Of a stretch of DNA of 64,000 bases, positions 1 to 9,711 are shown piece by piece (position 1 is the first letter of the stretch; every line of letters starts with the position of its first letter). The stretch is taken from NCBI RefSeq assembly GCF_016722785.1, contig NZ_JAEQNE010000002.1:248001-312000 (forward strand), read 5' to 3'. The notes under the pieces are model-generated. The model had not been told where the DNA came from and ran no database searches. It saw only the letters and a list, made by a program, of their open reading frames with translations. Made by a program: the position numbers and the translations under genes. The DNA is from Ramlibacter monticola. GTDB taxonomy: Bacteria > Pseudomonadota > Gammaproteobacteria > Burkholderiales > Burkholderiaceae_C.

Positions 1-3000
1 ATATTGGCCGCCTCGTTGCCGGTCAGCACGTTGGCGAGTGCGTTGCCCGTACCGTCGAGGGCGCTCGTGCCGGCGAGGGTCAGGTTCTCCTGGTAGGCCC
101 CCAGGGTGCGGGTGACGCTCGAAACGAGCGTATCCACTCCGCCGAGCGCGGCGTCGGCCGACTCCGCGACCACGTCCCCCGCATCGTCCACGTAGTACGT
201 GTCGTTGCCAGCGCCTGCGGCCATCGCATCGGCACCCCGGCCGCCGTCCAGCGTGTCGCGGCCGGCTGCGCCGTACAGCGCGTTGGCGCCGGCATTGCCG
301 GTCAGCGCGGCCCCCGTGGAGCGCCCGATCCAGCCGATCTCCACGTTGTCGGGCAGCACGAAGGCGGCGACATGGCTCCAGGCGACGTCCTTTCCCTCCC
401 CCGCCGCCTCGGTCACGACATCGCCGGCGGAGCGCACCGCGTAAGTGTCGTCGCCCGCGCCGCCGGCCAGTGCGTTGTTGCCAGCGCCGCCGTCGATCCA
501 GTCGTTGCCGCCTGCGCCATGGAGTTCGTCGTCCGCTGCGCCGCCCATCAGCCTGTTGTCGACCGCGTTGCCCCACACCACGGCGCCCGCCGCCGCCAGG
601 ACCGTGGCGTTCTCGATTTCCGGCGCCAGCGTGAACGTGCCGAGATCGCTCAGGACCGTGTCGATGCCCTCGCCGGCTGATTCGACGAGCACGTCACCGG
701 CGCGCAGCACGTAGGTGTCGTCGCCGGTGCCCCCTGCCATCCGGTCGATGCCGTCACCGCCATCGAGCAGGTCCGCGCCGTCCCCGCCGGACAAGGTGTC
801 GTCGCCGCTGCCGCCATACAGCAGGTCGCTGCTCCGTGCACCGGAGAGGAAGTCGTTGCCTGTGCCGCCCATCAGCCTGTTGGTGTCGGCGTCGGCATCG
901 TCGACGCTGTCGCCGAGGAAGTCCTGCAGGTCCGCCGCGAGCAGCGTGTCATTGCCGGCGCCGCCGTCGAGCGAGTCGCAGCCCGAGCCGCCAGCGAGCC
1001 TGTCGTTGCCATCCGCGCCGTAGCGGACGTCGTCGCCGGCGCCCCCCAGCACGACATCGTCACCGGCCGAGCCGTTCAGCACGTCGGCGCCCTGGTTGCC
1101 ACCCAGCAAGTCGTTGCCGCCGGCACCGCTGAACCGGTCGCCGCCCCTGCCGCCGAAAAGCATGTCGTCCCCGCTGCCCGCAGGCAGGCTCGCGTTGGTA
1201 TCGGCGCCCGCGCTGCCCACCCTGGCCTGGAAGGTCCCGGCGGAGAAGCTGCCGGGCGTCAGCGCCACCAGGCCGTCGAACTCGATCTTCAGGTCGGAGG
1301 CGTCCACGACGAAGTCCCGGTTGCGGTCGGCGAACAGCACCGTACGGTTGCTCGCCTCGTCATGCCAGGTCCAGAACTCCAGGAAATGCGGGTCGGCGGG
1401 GTCGCTGCCCGCCAACGCCATGCCCTGGCCCGCCGTGGCCGTGAAGCCCGCGCCTGCCTCGCCGCGCCACACCAGGGGAGCGCCGGCAGCCGTGCCACCG
1501 ACGATGCCGGAGTACAGCCGGTCACCCTGGGCAGCGTCGAAATCGGTGACGCGTTGCGGCGCCGCGACGAGGCTGGTGGCGTGGGCGACGATGTTCCAGT
1601 CACTCGCGTCGTAGGGAGCGTAGGCGAACACGAAGCGATCGGCGCCCGGCCCGCCCGTGAGCACGGTCTGCGCGGGCGCGAACGACCCGGCGCCGGCCTG
1701 CGCGCCCGCCAGCCCGGCGGGCCAGCAGGGTTGCGCCTCGCCGCCATGGAGGACGTCGTCGCCTTCGCCGCCCACGAGCGTGTCGCCATCGCTGCCGCCC
1801 CAGAGCCGGTCGTCGCCCCCCTCCCCGAACAGGACGTCGGAACCCGGGCCGCCGTCCAGGTCGTCGGCGCCGATCCCGCCGTGGAGGCTGTCGCTCCCGG
1901 CGCCGCCTTGCAGCCAGTCGATGCCGTCGCCGCCATCGAGCGTGTCGTCGCCGTCGCCGCCGTCGAGGGCATCGTCGCCGGGTCCGCCGGAAAGACGATC
2001 GTTCCCCGCCTCGCCCCAGAGTCCGTCGTTCCCCGCCAGGCCGTCCAGGCGATCGTCGCCTTCGCGCGCGAAGGCGACGTCCGGCCCAGCCGACAGCGGC
2101 GGGGTGGTGTTCGCATCGGCGCCCGGCGTACCGAACTTCGTCGTGAACGTTCCGGGCGTGAAGCAGGCCGGAGTGAGCTCGATGTTCCCGTCGAACACGA
2201 CCTTCAGGTCGGAGGCATCGACGCGCAGGTTGCGGTCGGAATCGACGAACAGCACGGTCTCGTGGGCCGCCGTGTCATGGATCGTCCAGAACTCCAGGAA
2301 ACGCGTTCCGGCCATGCCGGCACCGGCCAGCGTCGTCCGCTCGCCCTGGCTGGCCGTGAAACCCGCTGCAGCCTCGCCGCGCCACACCAGCGGGATGGAG
2401 CCGTGAAGGCCATTGGCGATCCCCGAGGGCAGCAGGTCGCCCTGCGCGGCGTCGAAGTCGGTGATGCGTGCGGGCGCGCTGACGGGGCTGAAGCCGGAGC
2501 CGATGATGTCGGCGGCGACACCCACGTCGACCAGGAGGAAGCGATCCGCGCCGGCACCGCCGGTGAGGACCACCCGCCCTCCCTGCGCCTGGAGAACGTC
2601 GTCCCCCTCGCCGCCCGCCAGCAGGTCGGTGGACGCGAGGCTCGCGCCGGCACGCAGCACGTCGTTGCCCGTGCCACCGTCCAGGCTGTCGTTCCCCAGC
2701 CCCCCATCGAGAGTGTCCGCCCCGTCGCCGCCGTGAAGGGAGTCGATGCCCGCGCCGCCTTGCAGCCAGTCGTCGCCGGCATCCCCCTGGAGGACGTTCA
2801 CGGCGTCGGCAGCGTCCCAGTCCCAGAGCGTCGTTCCGGAGTGGACCGGGCCGTCCGCGTACAGCCGGTCGTCGCCGTCGCCGCCAGACAGGGTGTCGGC
2901 ACCGCTTCCGCCATTCAGGATGTCCGCCTCGCCACCGCCGTCCAGCACGTCCGCGCCGGCGCCGCCGAAGAGGCTGTCGGTGCCGGCAGCGCCCCTGAGC

Positions 3001-4622
3001 GTATCGTCGCCAGCATTGCCGTTGAGCGTGTCCTTGCCCTCCAGCCCTTCCAGGAGGTCGTTGCCCGCCAGCCCGAAGGTCAGGTCGTCGGCGGCCGTCA
3101 GCACCAGCGTGTCCGCGCCCGAAGTGCCGACATGCTCCGGTCCGGCAAAGGTGCCGGGCGTGAAACTCTCGGGCGAAAGCGCGACGTTGCCGTCGAACAC
3201 CAACTTGGTGTCGCCCGCATCCACGGCGAAGCTGAAGTTGCTGTCGACGAACAGCACCGTCTGGGCCTGGGCCGCGTCATGGAAAGCCCAGAGGCCGTAG
3301 AAGTCCGACTCGGCCGGATCGGCGCCGGCGTGCGAGAGGCTCTGGTGCAGGGTGGCCTTGAAGCCGGCCGCGGGCGTGCCGCGCCAGATCACCGGACGGC
3401 CCTCGAACATGCCATCGGTGATGCCGGTCCGCAGGAGGTCTCCATCGGCTGCATCGAAGTCCGCGATGCGGACCGGTGCGGCGACCGTGCTGACATCATG
3501 CAACAGCGTTGCCCAGTTCGCTTCCCCGTCTGTGCTCGCGTAGGTCAAGGCGAAGCGGTCCGCTCCGGTGCCGCCAGAGAGGATGGCGCCATCGCGCGCG
3601 TAGGCCCCGTCGCCCGGGCGCACGTAGAGGACGTCGTCACCGGCGCCGCCCGCCAGGGTGTCCGTTCCGGGGGCACCGCCGAACAGGAAGTAGCTCCCGC
3701 CGATCAGCACATCGTTGCCGTCGCCGCCGTCGAGGGCATCGTTGCCCGCGCCGGCCTCCAGCACGTCGTTGCCCGCGCCCCCCCGGAGCACGTCGTCGCC
3801 CGCCGCGCCGTCCAGCACGTCGTCTCCCGAGCTGCCCTCCAGCGTGTCGTTGCCGACGCCACCACGCAGTTGGTCGGCACCCTCGCCGCCGGTGAGGGTG
3901 TCACTGCCGGCGCCGCCTTCCAGGGTGTCCGCGCCGCCCCCGCCGGACAGGCCCTCGTCCGCGTTGCCGCCCAGCAACGTGTCGGTGCCCGCCCCGCCCT
4001 GGGCCTGCACGGCCGAGAGCAGCGAGCTGCCATCGAGGTACAGCCCGTCGCCCGGCCCCTGGGCGGTGGCATCGAAGAACACAGGGCCCGTGGCGGTCGC
4101 GAAGACGTTGTCATTCAGCCGCAGCCGCACCGTCCCGCCCGGCTCGAACACGAAGCGCTCGATCTCCGTGACGGTCAGCGTGCGCAACGGCACCGCAGCG
4201 CCATAGTTGCCGCCGAGGTGCAGTTCGTCGAAACCCCCGCCGCCGCGGAACACGTCGGTGTCGCCCAGGCCCACCCCCGCCCGGATCACGTCGTTGCCCG
4301 CACCCGCCGAGACCCTGTCGTTGCCGCCGGCACGCATGTCGAACTGGTCCGCGGACGCCGTTCCACCCAGCGCGTCGTCGCCGGGGCCGCCCTGGCGGTA
4401 CACGGAGCCATCCGCAAACACGAATTGCGTCCCGGCGAGCGACGGCGCCGCAACCCCGAGCAGCCGCACGGCAGCGCCGCCCTGCGACACGATCGTGTCG
4501 GCGCCCGCCGTTGCAAGCGACAGCCCCAGCGCACCCATTCCCGGACCGAAGCTCAGTGTGTCGACTGCGGGGTCGAAGGCGATGCTGGTGCCCGCGACAC
4601 TCGTGAACGCATAGGTGGCCAT
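1..4622 (-). CDS. Giant RTX-type calcium-binding protein, C-terminal end outside the window
   Basis: One uninterrupted minus-strand frame runs from an ATG at 4622 to the window edge (1540 residues seen, starting MATYAFTSVAG). It has dozens of glycine/aspartate nonapeptides of the GGxGxDxLxGG type, which bind calcium as beta-rolls in exported RTX proteins. Three copies of a module of about 150 residues interrupt the repeats, at roughly residues 342-497, 682-829 and 986-1135. Each starts like a serralysin C-terminal segment (GADRF...DFDAAxGD) and ends with a 12-residue acidic loop. No N-terminal signal peptide is visible. That fits type I secretion with a C-terminal signal, which would lie outside the window. 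Whether it is an adhesin, an S-layer-like protein or an enzyme cannot be told, and no catalytic domain is seen in this part. Confidence 0.9.
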   Translation of the reverse strand, partial: MATYAFTSVAGTSIAFDPAVDTLSFGPGMGALGLSLATAGADTIVSQGGAAVRLLGVAAPSLAGTQFVFADGSVYRQGGPGDDALGGTASADQFDMRAGGNDRVSAGAGNDVIRAGVGLGDTDVFRGGGGFDELHLGGNYGAAVPLRTLTVTEIERFVFEPGGTVRLRLNDNVFATATGPVFFDATAQGPGDGLYLDGSSLLSAVQAQGGAGTDTLLGGNADEGLSGGGGADTLEGGAGSDTLTGGEGADQLRGGVGNDTLEGSSGDDVLDGAAGDDVLRGGAGNDVLEAGAGNDALDGGDGNDVLIGGSYFLFGGAPGTDTLAGGAGDDVLYVRPGDGAYARDGAILSGGTGADRFALTYASTDGEANWATLLHDVSTVAAPVRIADFDAADGDLLRTGITDGMFEGRPVIWRGTPAAGFKATLHQSLSHAGADPAESDFYGLWAFHDAAQAQTVLFVDSNFSFAVDAGDTKLVFDGNVALSPESFTPGTFAGPEHVGTSGADTLVLTAADDLTFGLAGNDLLEGLEGKDTLNGNAGDDTLRGAAGTDSLFGGAGADVLDGGGEADILNGGSGADTLSGGDGDDRLYADGPVHSGTTLWDWDAADAVNVLQGDAGDDWLQGGAGIDSLHGGDGADTLDGGLGNDSLDGGTGNDVLRAGASLASTDLLAGGEGDDVLQAQGGRVVLTGGAGADRFLLVDVGVAADIIGSGFSPVSAPARITDFDAAQGDLLPSGIANGLHGSIPLVWRGEAAAGFTASQGERTTLAGAGMAGTRFLEFWTIHDTAAHETVLFVDSDRNLRVDASDLKVVFDGNIELTPACFTPGTFTTKFGTPGADANTTPPLSAGPDVAFAREGDDRLDGLAGNDGLWGEAGNDRLSGGPGDDALDGGDGDDTLDGGDGIDWLQGGAGSDSLHGGIGADDLDGGPGSDVLFGEGGDDRLWGGSDGDTLVGGEGDDVLHGGEAQPCWPAGLAGAQAGAGSFAPAQTVLTGGPGADRFVFAYAPYDASDWNIVAHATSLVAAPQRVTDFDAAQGDRLYSGIVGGTAAGAPLVWRGEAGAGFTATAGQGMALAGSDPADPHFLEFWTWHDEASNRTVLFADRNRDFVVDASDLKIEFDGLVALTPGSFSAGTFQARVGSAGADTNASLPAGSGDDMLFGGRGGDRFSGAGGNDLLGGNQGADVLNGSAGDDVVLGGAGDDVRYGADGNDRLAGGSGCDSLDGGAGNDTLLAADLQDFLGDSVDDADADTNRLMGGTGNDFLSGARSSDLLYGGSGDDTLSGGDGADLLDGGDGIDRMAGGTGDDTYVLRAGDVLVESAGEGIDTVLSDLGTFTLAPEIENATVLAAAGAVVWGNAVDNRLMGGAADDELHGAGGNDWIDGGAGNNALAGGAGDDTYAVRSAGDVVTEAAGEGKDVAWSHVAAFVLPDNVEIGWIGRSTGAALTGNAGANALYGAAGRDTLDGGRGADAMAAGAGNDTYYVDDAGDVVAESADAALGGVDTLVSSVTRTLGAYQENLTLAGTSALDGTGNALANVLTGNEAAN

Positions 4623-4889
4623 GGCTTGCTCCCGGATTGCCGGTGCGCAAGCAGGCTGCGCCGGACGCAGGCCTTGTGCTGCCGGTTCTCCCAGCATGGA
4701 CGACGGCAGCCGCGGGACCTTGATGGCGCGCAAGCTCGGGCCGCGCGCTGCGGAGCGGCGCTTCCGACCACGCCACAAGAATTGCGCAAGGTGGCGGCAG
4801 CGCCGGTGGCCGAACAAGCCCCTGGCGAACCCGGCGCGTCTTGCGGCCGCTTTGTCTTGTCCGGATCACCGGCAGCGCGAGCCGCGGCT

Positions 4890-5366
4890 TCAGCGTCTCA
4901 CCGCCGCCTGCAGCTCCTGCTGCCGCTCCGTCAAGCGCGCCGCCAGCGCCTCCAGGTCGAGACCCGCCGCGGAGCGCGCCTTCGGGAACAGGTCGTCCCG
5001 CTCCTCCTTCACGTGTTGCTCGACGGCACGGGCCAGTTGGCTGACGAGATCGTCGACCGCCGGCGTGGCCCGTTTCGCGGCCTGGATCTGCGCGATGAGC
5101 TCCTTGGCCTCCTGGTGCTCGGCCTCGGCCACATCGAGAAGTTCGGGCGTGGCGATCGCTGCGCGCAGCGCCGGATAGAAGATCTCCTCCTCGATCTTCG
5201 CGTGCACCGTCAGCTCGGCGCAGATGCGCGCCGCGATCGGCTGCCGCTCGGCCACGGCCGCCGGGGCGGCCATCGCGAGGCGGGCGTATTCGACGAACAG
5301 GTGCTTGACCGCGATGTGGTCGGCATCGAGCAGGTCGCACGCGTCTTTCATGGCAACAGGGGGCAT
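4890..5366 (-). CDS. Hemerythrin HHE-domain protein
   Basis: A 158-residue all-helical protein. The spaced residues H (DADHIAVKHLF), H..E (VHAKIEEEIFYPAL), H..E (AEHQEAKEL) and H..E (EQHVKEERDDLFP) are the usual di-iron ligands of the HHE family. Such proteins bind oxygen or nitric oxide, or take part in iron and redox stress handling. It is cytoplasmic, as no signal peptide is seen. It sits 33 bases downstream of the catalase gene on the same strand, so a joint role in oxidative stress is a reasonable inference. The start could be the ATG at 5366 or the internal one five codons later; neither has a strong ribosome binding site. Confidence 0.85.
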   Translation of the reverse strand: MPPVAMKDACDLLDADHIAVKHLFVEYARLAMAAPAAVAERQPIAARICAELTVHAKIEEEIFYPALRAAIATPELLDVAEAEHQEAKELIAQIQAAKRATPAVDDLVSQLARAVEQHVKEERDDLFPKARSAAGLDLEALAARLTERQQELQAAVRR

Positions 5367-5399
5367 GGGGTTTCGGGTCCTGGTGGAAGGGATGCGGAT

Positions 5400-7859
5400 T
5401 CAGGCCAGCGGCGGGTCCATTTCGCGGCCGAAGTGGCGGTGCTTCGCCAGCGCCCGCAGGAAGGCTTCGGTGGCGGCCTGCTCCTCGCCCTCACCGGCCA
5501 GGATCAGCCCGGTGCCGCCCTGCGCCTGCGCCTTGTCGAAGGAAGGCGGCAGTCCGGCCAGCGGCAGCAGCTCGCGCGCCGCGCCCAGCACCAGGATCGT
5601 CTTGCAGTGGCGGAACTGGTCGCGGATGAATTCCGCGGTGTGGCCATTCCGGGCCAGCGCGGCGATCGCCTCGGCCCCGTCCGGCAGCACGAGCGCGTCG
5701 AACAGGAAACCGGGCTCGTTCTCCAGCGACGCATCGGCTTCGACCGGCTCGCCGTCGGCCGTTGCCATGGGGCCGATCCGCGGGCCGACCAGGCGCCCGA
5801 TGGCGCCCTGCTCCAGCAGCGCCCGCTGCACCTGCAGCAGTGGCGCGGCCCGCACGCCGGGAGCGACCAGCAGCGCCACCTTGCGGCCCTTGATCGAACC
5901 GTCGCCCGGCCGCGCCAGCAGCGACAGCGGGGGCGACTTCGTGACCTCCGGCGGCGCCGGATCGGCCAGCGCCGCCGGCAGCGGATCGGGCAACGGGTCC
6001 ATGCCCAGGCCCTGCGCCACCTTCAGCGCCAGGTCTTCCGACGCATTGCGCAGCGACGCCACCATGCGCTCGCGGATCGCCGGCACGGTCACCTTGCTCA
6101 GCTCGAAGCGGAAGGCGTTGGCGATGTGGCATTGCTCCACCGGCGTCTGGCTCTCGTAGAACAGCCGCGCCTGGGTGTAGTGGTCGGCGAACTTCTCCGG
6201 CTTGGCGCGCACCTTGCCCTGCTCCTCCTCGGCGCGGATGCGCGCGGGCACGGTCACGAAGCCCTGCGCCGCCCCGGCCTGGAAGGGGCAGCCGCCGGCC
6301 AGCGAGTTCGGTTCGTAGGCCACCCGGCCGCGGAAGATCGCCTGCCGGTGCATGCCGTCGCGCTGATTGTTGTGCACCTGCACGAGGGGCGCGTTGATCG
6401 GGATCTCGTGGAAGTTGGGGCCGCCCAGGCGCGAGATCTGCGTGTCCACGTAGGAGTGGATGCGACCGGCCAGCAGCGGGTCGTTGCTGAAGTCGATGCC
6501 GGGGATCACCTGCGCGGTGCAGAAGGCCACCTGCTCGGTCTCGGAGAAGAAGTTGTCGGGGTTGCGGTTCAGTACCAGGCGGCCGACGGGGGTGAGCGGC
6601 ACCAGTTCCTCGGGGATGATCTTGGTGGCGTCGAGGACGTCGAAGCTGAATCGCTCCGCCTGTTCCTCGGTGAAGATCTGCAGGCCCAGCTCGTACTCGG
6701 GGTAGTTCCCGGCCTCGATGCGCTCCCAAAGGTCGCGCCGGTGGAAGTCCGGGTCGGCGCCGGAGATCTTCACGGCCTCGTCCCACACGAGCGAATGCGT
6801 CCCGGCCACCGGCGACCAGTGGAACTTGCAGAATACCGACTCGCCCTGCGCGTTGACCAGCCGGAAGGTGTGCACGCCGAAGCCCTGCATGGTGGCGAAG
6901 CTGCGCGGGATGCCGCGGTCGCTCATCACCCACATCAGCATGTGCGTGGACTCGGGCATCAGCGACACGAAGTCCCAGAAGGTGTCGTGCGCGCTGGCGG
7001 CCTGCGGCATGGCGTGGTGCGGCTCGGGCTTCACGGCATGCACGAGGTCGGGAAACTTCATCGCGTCCTGGATGAAGAACACCGGGATGTTGTTGCCCAC
7101 CAGGTCCCAGTTGCCCTCCTCCGTGTAGAACTTGGTGGCGAAGCCGCGCACGTCGCGCGCCGTGTCCTTGGAGCCGCGTTCGCCCTGCACGGTGGAGAAG
7201 CGCACGAACACGGGCGTGCGCTTGCCCGCCGACTGGAAGGGCGCGGCCTTCGTGTACCGCGTGAGCGGCGTGGTGCACTCGAAGAAGCCGTGCGCGCCGG
7301 AACCGCGCGCGTGCACGATGCGCTCCGGGATGCGCTCGTGGTCGAAGTGCGTGATCTTCTCGCGCAGGATGAAGTCTTCCAGCAGCACGGGGCCGCGCAC
7401 GCCGTACTTCAGCGAGTTCTGGTTGTCCGCGACCGCCACGCCCTGGTTGGTGGTGAGCGCGCGGCCGCCGGAGTCCACGCGCACGCGGTCCAGCGTGTCG
7501 GTGCTGGAATTGAGGCCGTCGAGGGCGGCGGTGCCGGTCTTGTCCGAGTCGTTGGCCTCCGACAGCGTGCTCGCGCCCGGCAGGCGCGAGGGCGGTTCCA
7601 CGCCCTGGCCGACCGGCGGCCGGGTGCCGTTGGCGAAGCCATGCTCGGCCGCCTTGTTGGCGTTGTGGGGCATGCCGGCCACGAGTTCCTGGGTGTCGGC
7701 CATCCTCCGGGCGGCGAGGTCGCGGGGAGCGTCGGCGGCGATGGCGGCCGGTCCGCTGTCGGTGTTGCGCGCGGCGGCCTTGGTGGCGGCCGGGCTGGCG
7801 GGCGGCTTCGCCCCGTTCTTCCTGGGCATGGCGAGGGATCCCTGCGAGTGCGGCGACAT
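5400..7859 (-). CDS. katE: Large-subunit catalase HPII
   Basis: An 819-residue monofunctional haem catalase of the large-subunit clade, which breaks down hydrogen peroxide to water and oxygen. The active-site His lies near residue 183 ([12 protein letters not shown]), the Asn near 257 (VGNNIPVFF) and the proximal haem Tyr near 470 (RIHSYVDTQ). A linker follows, then a C-terminal DJ-1/PfpI-like flavodoxin domain from about residue 655 ([12 protein letters not shown]), which is typical of KatE. The N-terminal 100 residues are polar, Ala/Pro-rich and poorly conserved, and the ATG at 7829 ([10 protein letters not shown]) is an alternative start. The hemerythrin gene follows immediately. RpoS-type stationary-phase control is usual for katE, but no promoter could be assigned here. 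Confidence 0.97.
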   Translation of the reverse strand: MSPHSQGSLAMPRKNGAKPPASPAATKAAARNTDSGPAAIAADAPRDLAARRMADTQELVAGMPHNANKAAEHGFANGTRPPVGQGVEPPSRLPGASTLSEANDSDKTGTAALDGLNSSTDTLDRVRVDSGGRALTTNQGVAVADNQNSLKYGVRGPVLLEDFILREKITHFDHERIPERIVHARGSGAHGFFECTTPLTRYTKAAPFQSAGKRTPVFVRFSTVQGERGSKDTARDVRGFATKFYTEEGNWDLVGNNIPVFFIQDAMKFPDLVHAVKPEPHHAMPQAASAHDTFWDFVSLMPESTHMLMWVMSDRGIPRSFATMQGFGVHTFRLVNAQGESVFCKFHWSPVAGTHSLVWDEAVKISGADPDFHRRDLWERIEAGNYPEYELGLQIFTEEQAERFSFDVLDATKIIPEELVPLTPVGRLVLNRNPDNFFSETEQVAFCTAQVIPGIDFSNDPLLAGRIHSYVDTQISRLGGPNFHEIPINAPLVQVHNNQRDGMHRQAIFRGRVAYEPNSLAGGCPFQAGAAQGFVTVPARIRAEEEQGKVRAKPEKFADHYTQARLFYESQTPVEQCHIANAFRFELSKVTVPAIRERMVASLRNASEDLALKVAQGLGMDPLPDPLPAALADPAPPEVTKSPPLSLLARPGDGSIKGRKVALLVAPGVRAAPLLQVQRALLEQGAIGRLVGPRIGPMATADGEPVEADASLENEPGFLFDALVLPDGAEAIAALARNGHTAEFIRDQFRHCKTILVLGAARELLPLAGLPPSFDKAQAQGGTGLILAGEGEEQAATEAFLRALAKHRHFGREMDPPLA

Positions 7860-7965
7860 TGCCGGTCCGCCAAGGTACGGGGCCGGTGCGACCTCCCTTG
7901 TAGGAGCGCGCTGATTGCCGCGCGAAGGACGGCTATCGCACCGATAGGCAATGTCGATGGCGCGC

Positions 7966-8718
7966 CTAGCGGTGCAGCGCCATCCCCAGCAGCATCAGGG
8001 CGCCCATCATGATGGGCTGGTGCAGCATGTACCACGTGAGGCTCCAGCGCCCCAGCCACGCCAGCGGCGCGAAGGCGCGCGGGATCGTTCCCTGCACGAA
8101 GGCCGGGCGGTGCCGCAGCAGCCACTGCCCCGCGGCCATGCCCCACCACATGACGCCCAGCCAGGGAAGCACCGGCACGTAGTCCTGCGTCACCGGCTTC
8201 AGGGACACGAAGCCGATCCAGTTCAGCCAGCGCTCGTTGAGCAGGTGCAGGTTGCCGAAGTGGACGTGCACCGGCATCGCCGCCAGCGGCAGCAGGATCG
8301 CCACCAGGCCCGCAGGCCACAGCCACGGTCCCCAGCGCCCGGTGAGCCGCACGATCACCAGCATCACCGCGATGCCGTGCAGCACGCCGAAGTAGATGTA
8401 GCTGGTGGGGAACATGAACCGGGAGCCGAGCGTGACCAGCAGCGCGCAGCCGGCGACCTGCGCCCAGCGCCGCCAGAAGCGCGGCCAGCCCTGCCCCTGG
8501 CACCAGGCCACCGCCTGGCCCAGCCCGGCGCAGAACAGGAACAGGCTCACGATCGCGGTGCGCTGCCGCGTCCAGAACGGGTCGTGGAGGAAGTTCTCCC
8601 GGATCCAGCGGAAGTGGTTGAGGTCGTAGCAGAAATGGAAGACCGTCATCCAGACGATGGCGGCGCCGCGCAGGGCATCGATGCGGTCGAAGCGGCGGCT
8701 GGTGGGGACGGCGGGCAC
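7966..8718 (-). CDS. DUF1624 membrane acyltransferase (HGSNAT/YeiB-like)
   Basis: A 250-residue integral membrane protein with about seven hydrophobic segments. It opens with the DUF1624 hallmark RIDALRGAAIVWMTVFHF, followed by the conserved YDL and a histidine-rich first loop. The family is related to the lysosomal heparan-alpha-glucosaminide N-acetyltransferase and is thought to transfer acyl groups across the membrane to sugars; the bacterial substrate is unknown. The GTG at 8718 was chosen because it lies directly before the conserved RRFDRIDALRG and no ATG is available there. The gene is divergent from the lipoprotein gene at 8824, with 105 bases between them for both promoters. Confidence 0.85.
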   Translation of the reverse strand: MPAVPTSRRFDRIDALRGAAIVWMTVFHFCYDLNHFRWIRENFLHDPFWTRQRTAIVSLFLFCAGLGQAVAWCQGQGWPRFWRRWAQVAGCALLVTLGSRFMFPTSYIYFGVLHGIAVMLVIVRLTGRWGPWLWPAGLVAILLPLAAMPVHVHFGNLHLLNERWLNWIGFVSLKPVTQDYVPVLPWLGVMWWGMAAGQWLLRHRPAFVQGTIPRAFAPLAWLGRWSLTWYMLHQPIMMGALMLLGMALHR

Positions 8719-8823
8719 GTGCCGAGTGTAGTGGCGCGCCCGATTGACGCCCCGGGGGGCGGACGTTCCAATCGCCCCGATGCCGGCCATTCCGCGGTTG
8801 GCATGCCAACAAGAAGGAGCACC

Positions 8824-9711
8824 ATGACGAGTTTCCGATCCCTGCTCTGCACTGCTGCCTTGGCCGCGCTCGCCGGGTGCGGCACGCCGCCCATGTTCGG
8901 CACGACGCCGCCCGCCATTCCCGCGCTGCAGGTGCTGCCGGGCGACGCCCCGCACGTCGCCGGCAAGACCGAGGTGCTGTGGCTCGGCCAGGCCACCACC
9001 CGCATCACCACGCCCGGCGGCAAGGTGATCGTGATCGATCCCTGGCTCAAGACCAACCCGAAGACACCGGCGCAATGGAAGGACCTCGCCGCGCTGGGCA
9101 AGGTCGACGCGATCCTGGTCACGCACGCGCACTTCGACCACTTCGCCGACGCGCCCGAGCTCGCGAAGATGCACAACGCGCCGCTGTACGGCCCGGCCGG
9201 GCTGGGCCAGACGATCGCCACCTACGGCATCCTGCCCGCCAACCTGGCCCCGCGCTTCGGCAAGGGCGGCACCATCCTGCCCTGGGGTCCCACCGGACCG
9301 AAGATCACCGCGGTGCACGCGGAACACTCGTCCGAACTCGGATGGAAGGACGCCGCCGGCAAGGACATCGTGCTGCCCGGCGGCGAGCCCGTGGGCTACA
9401 TCATCGAGATGGAGAACGGCTTCAAGGTCTGGCACATGGGCGACACCGGCGTGTTCGGCGACATGAAGCTGATCGGCGACATGTACCGGCCCGACCTGGT
9501 GCTGATGCCGATCGGCAACCACTTCGTCATGAGCCCGCAGGACGCCGCGATGGCGATCCGCGACATGATCCGCCCGCGCTACGCGATCCCGATCCACTAC
9601 GGCACCACGCCCCAGCTGCGCGGCACGCCGGTCGAACTGGTCACCGCCATGGGCACGGCGACGGTTCCCCGCATCCTGGTGCCGGAGCCGGGCCAAAGGT
9701 ACGACTTCTGA
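8824..9711 (+). CDS. Metallo-beta-lactamase-fold lipoprotein (UlaG-like hydrolase)
   Basis: A 295-residue protein with a lipoprotein signal (LAALAGC), so probably anchored in the periplasm or envelope. The metal-binding motif HxHxDH is at residues 101-106 (THAHFDHF). It is followed by a conserved His (VHAEHSS), the Asp of HMGDTG and a late His (PIHYG), the full ligand set of the UlaG/RNase Z-like branch of the metallo-beta-lactamase superfamily. Members hydrolyse phosphodiester, lactone or amide bonds; the substrate here is unknown. The start has a good ribosome binding site (AGAAGGAG). The stop overlaps the next start by one base (TGATG), so the two genes are translationally coupled. Confidence 0.9.
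   Translation: MTSFRSLLCTAALAALAGCGTPPMFGTTPPAIPALQVLPGDAPHVAGKTEVLWLGQATTRITTPGGKVIVIDPWLKTNPKTPAQWKDLAALGKVDAILVTHAHFDHFADAPELAKMHNAPLYGPAGLGQTIATYGILPANLAPRFGKGGTILPWGPTGPKITAVHAEHSSELGWKDAAGKDIVLPGGEPVGYIIEMENGFKVWHMGDTGVFGDMKLIGDMYRPDLVLMPIGNHFVMSPQDAAMAIRDMIRPRYAIPIHYGTTPQLRGTPVELVTAMGTATVPRILVPEPGQRYDF

Noticed and set aside
700-4200. DNA repeats as a possible satellite or CRISPR-like array
   Set aside because: They are codon-level repeats of RTX nonapeptides on the minus strand.
1362-8012. A plus-strand open frame of more than 2200 codons across the RTX and catalase genes
   Set aside because: It is the mirror image of GC-rich minus-strand genes. Its translation is low-complexity Arg/Val/Ala with no domain, while the minus strand shows clear RTX and KatE sequence.
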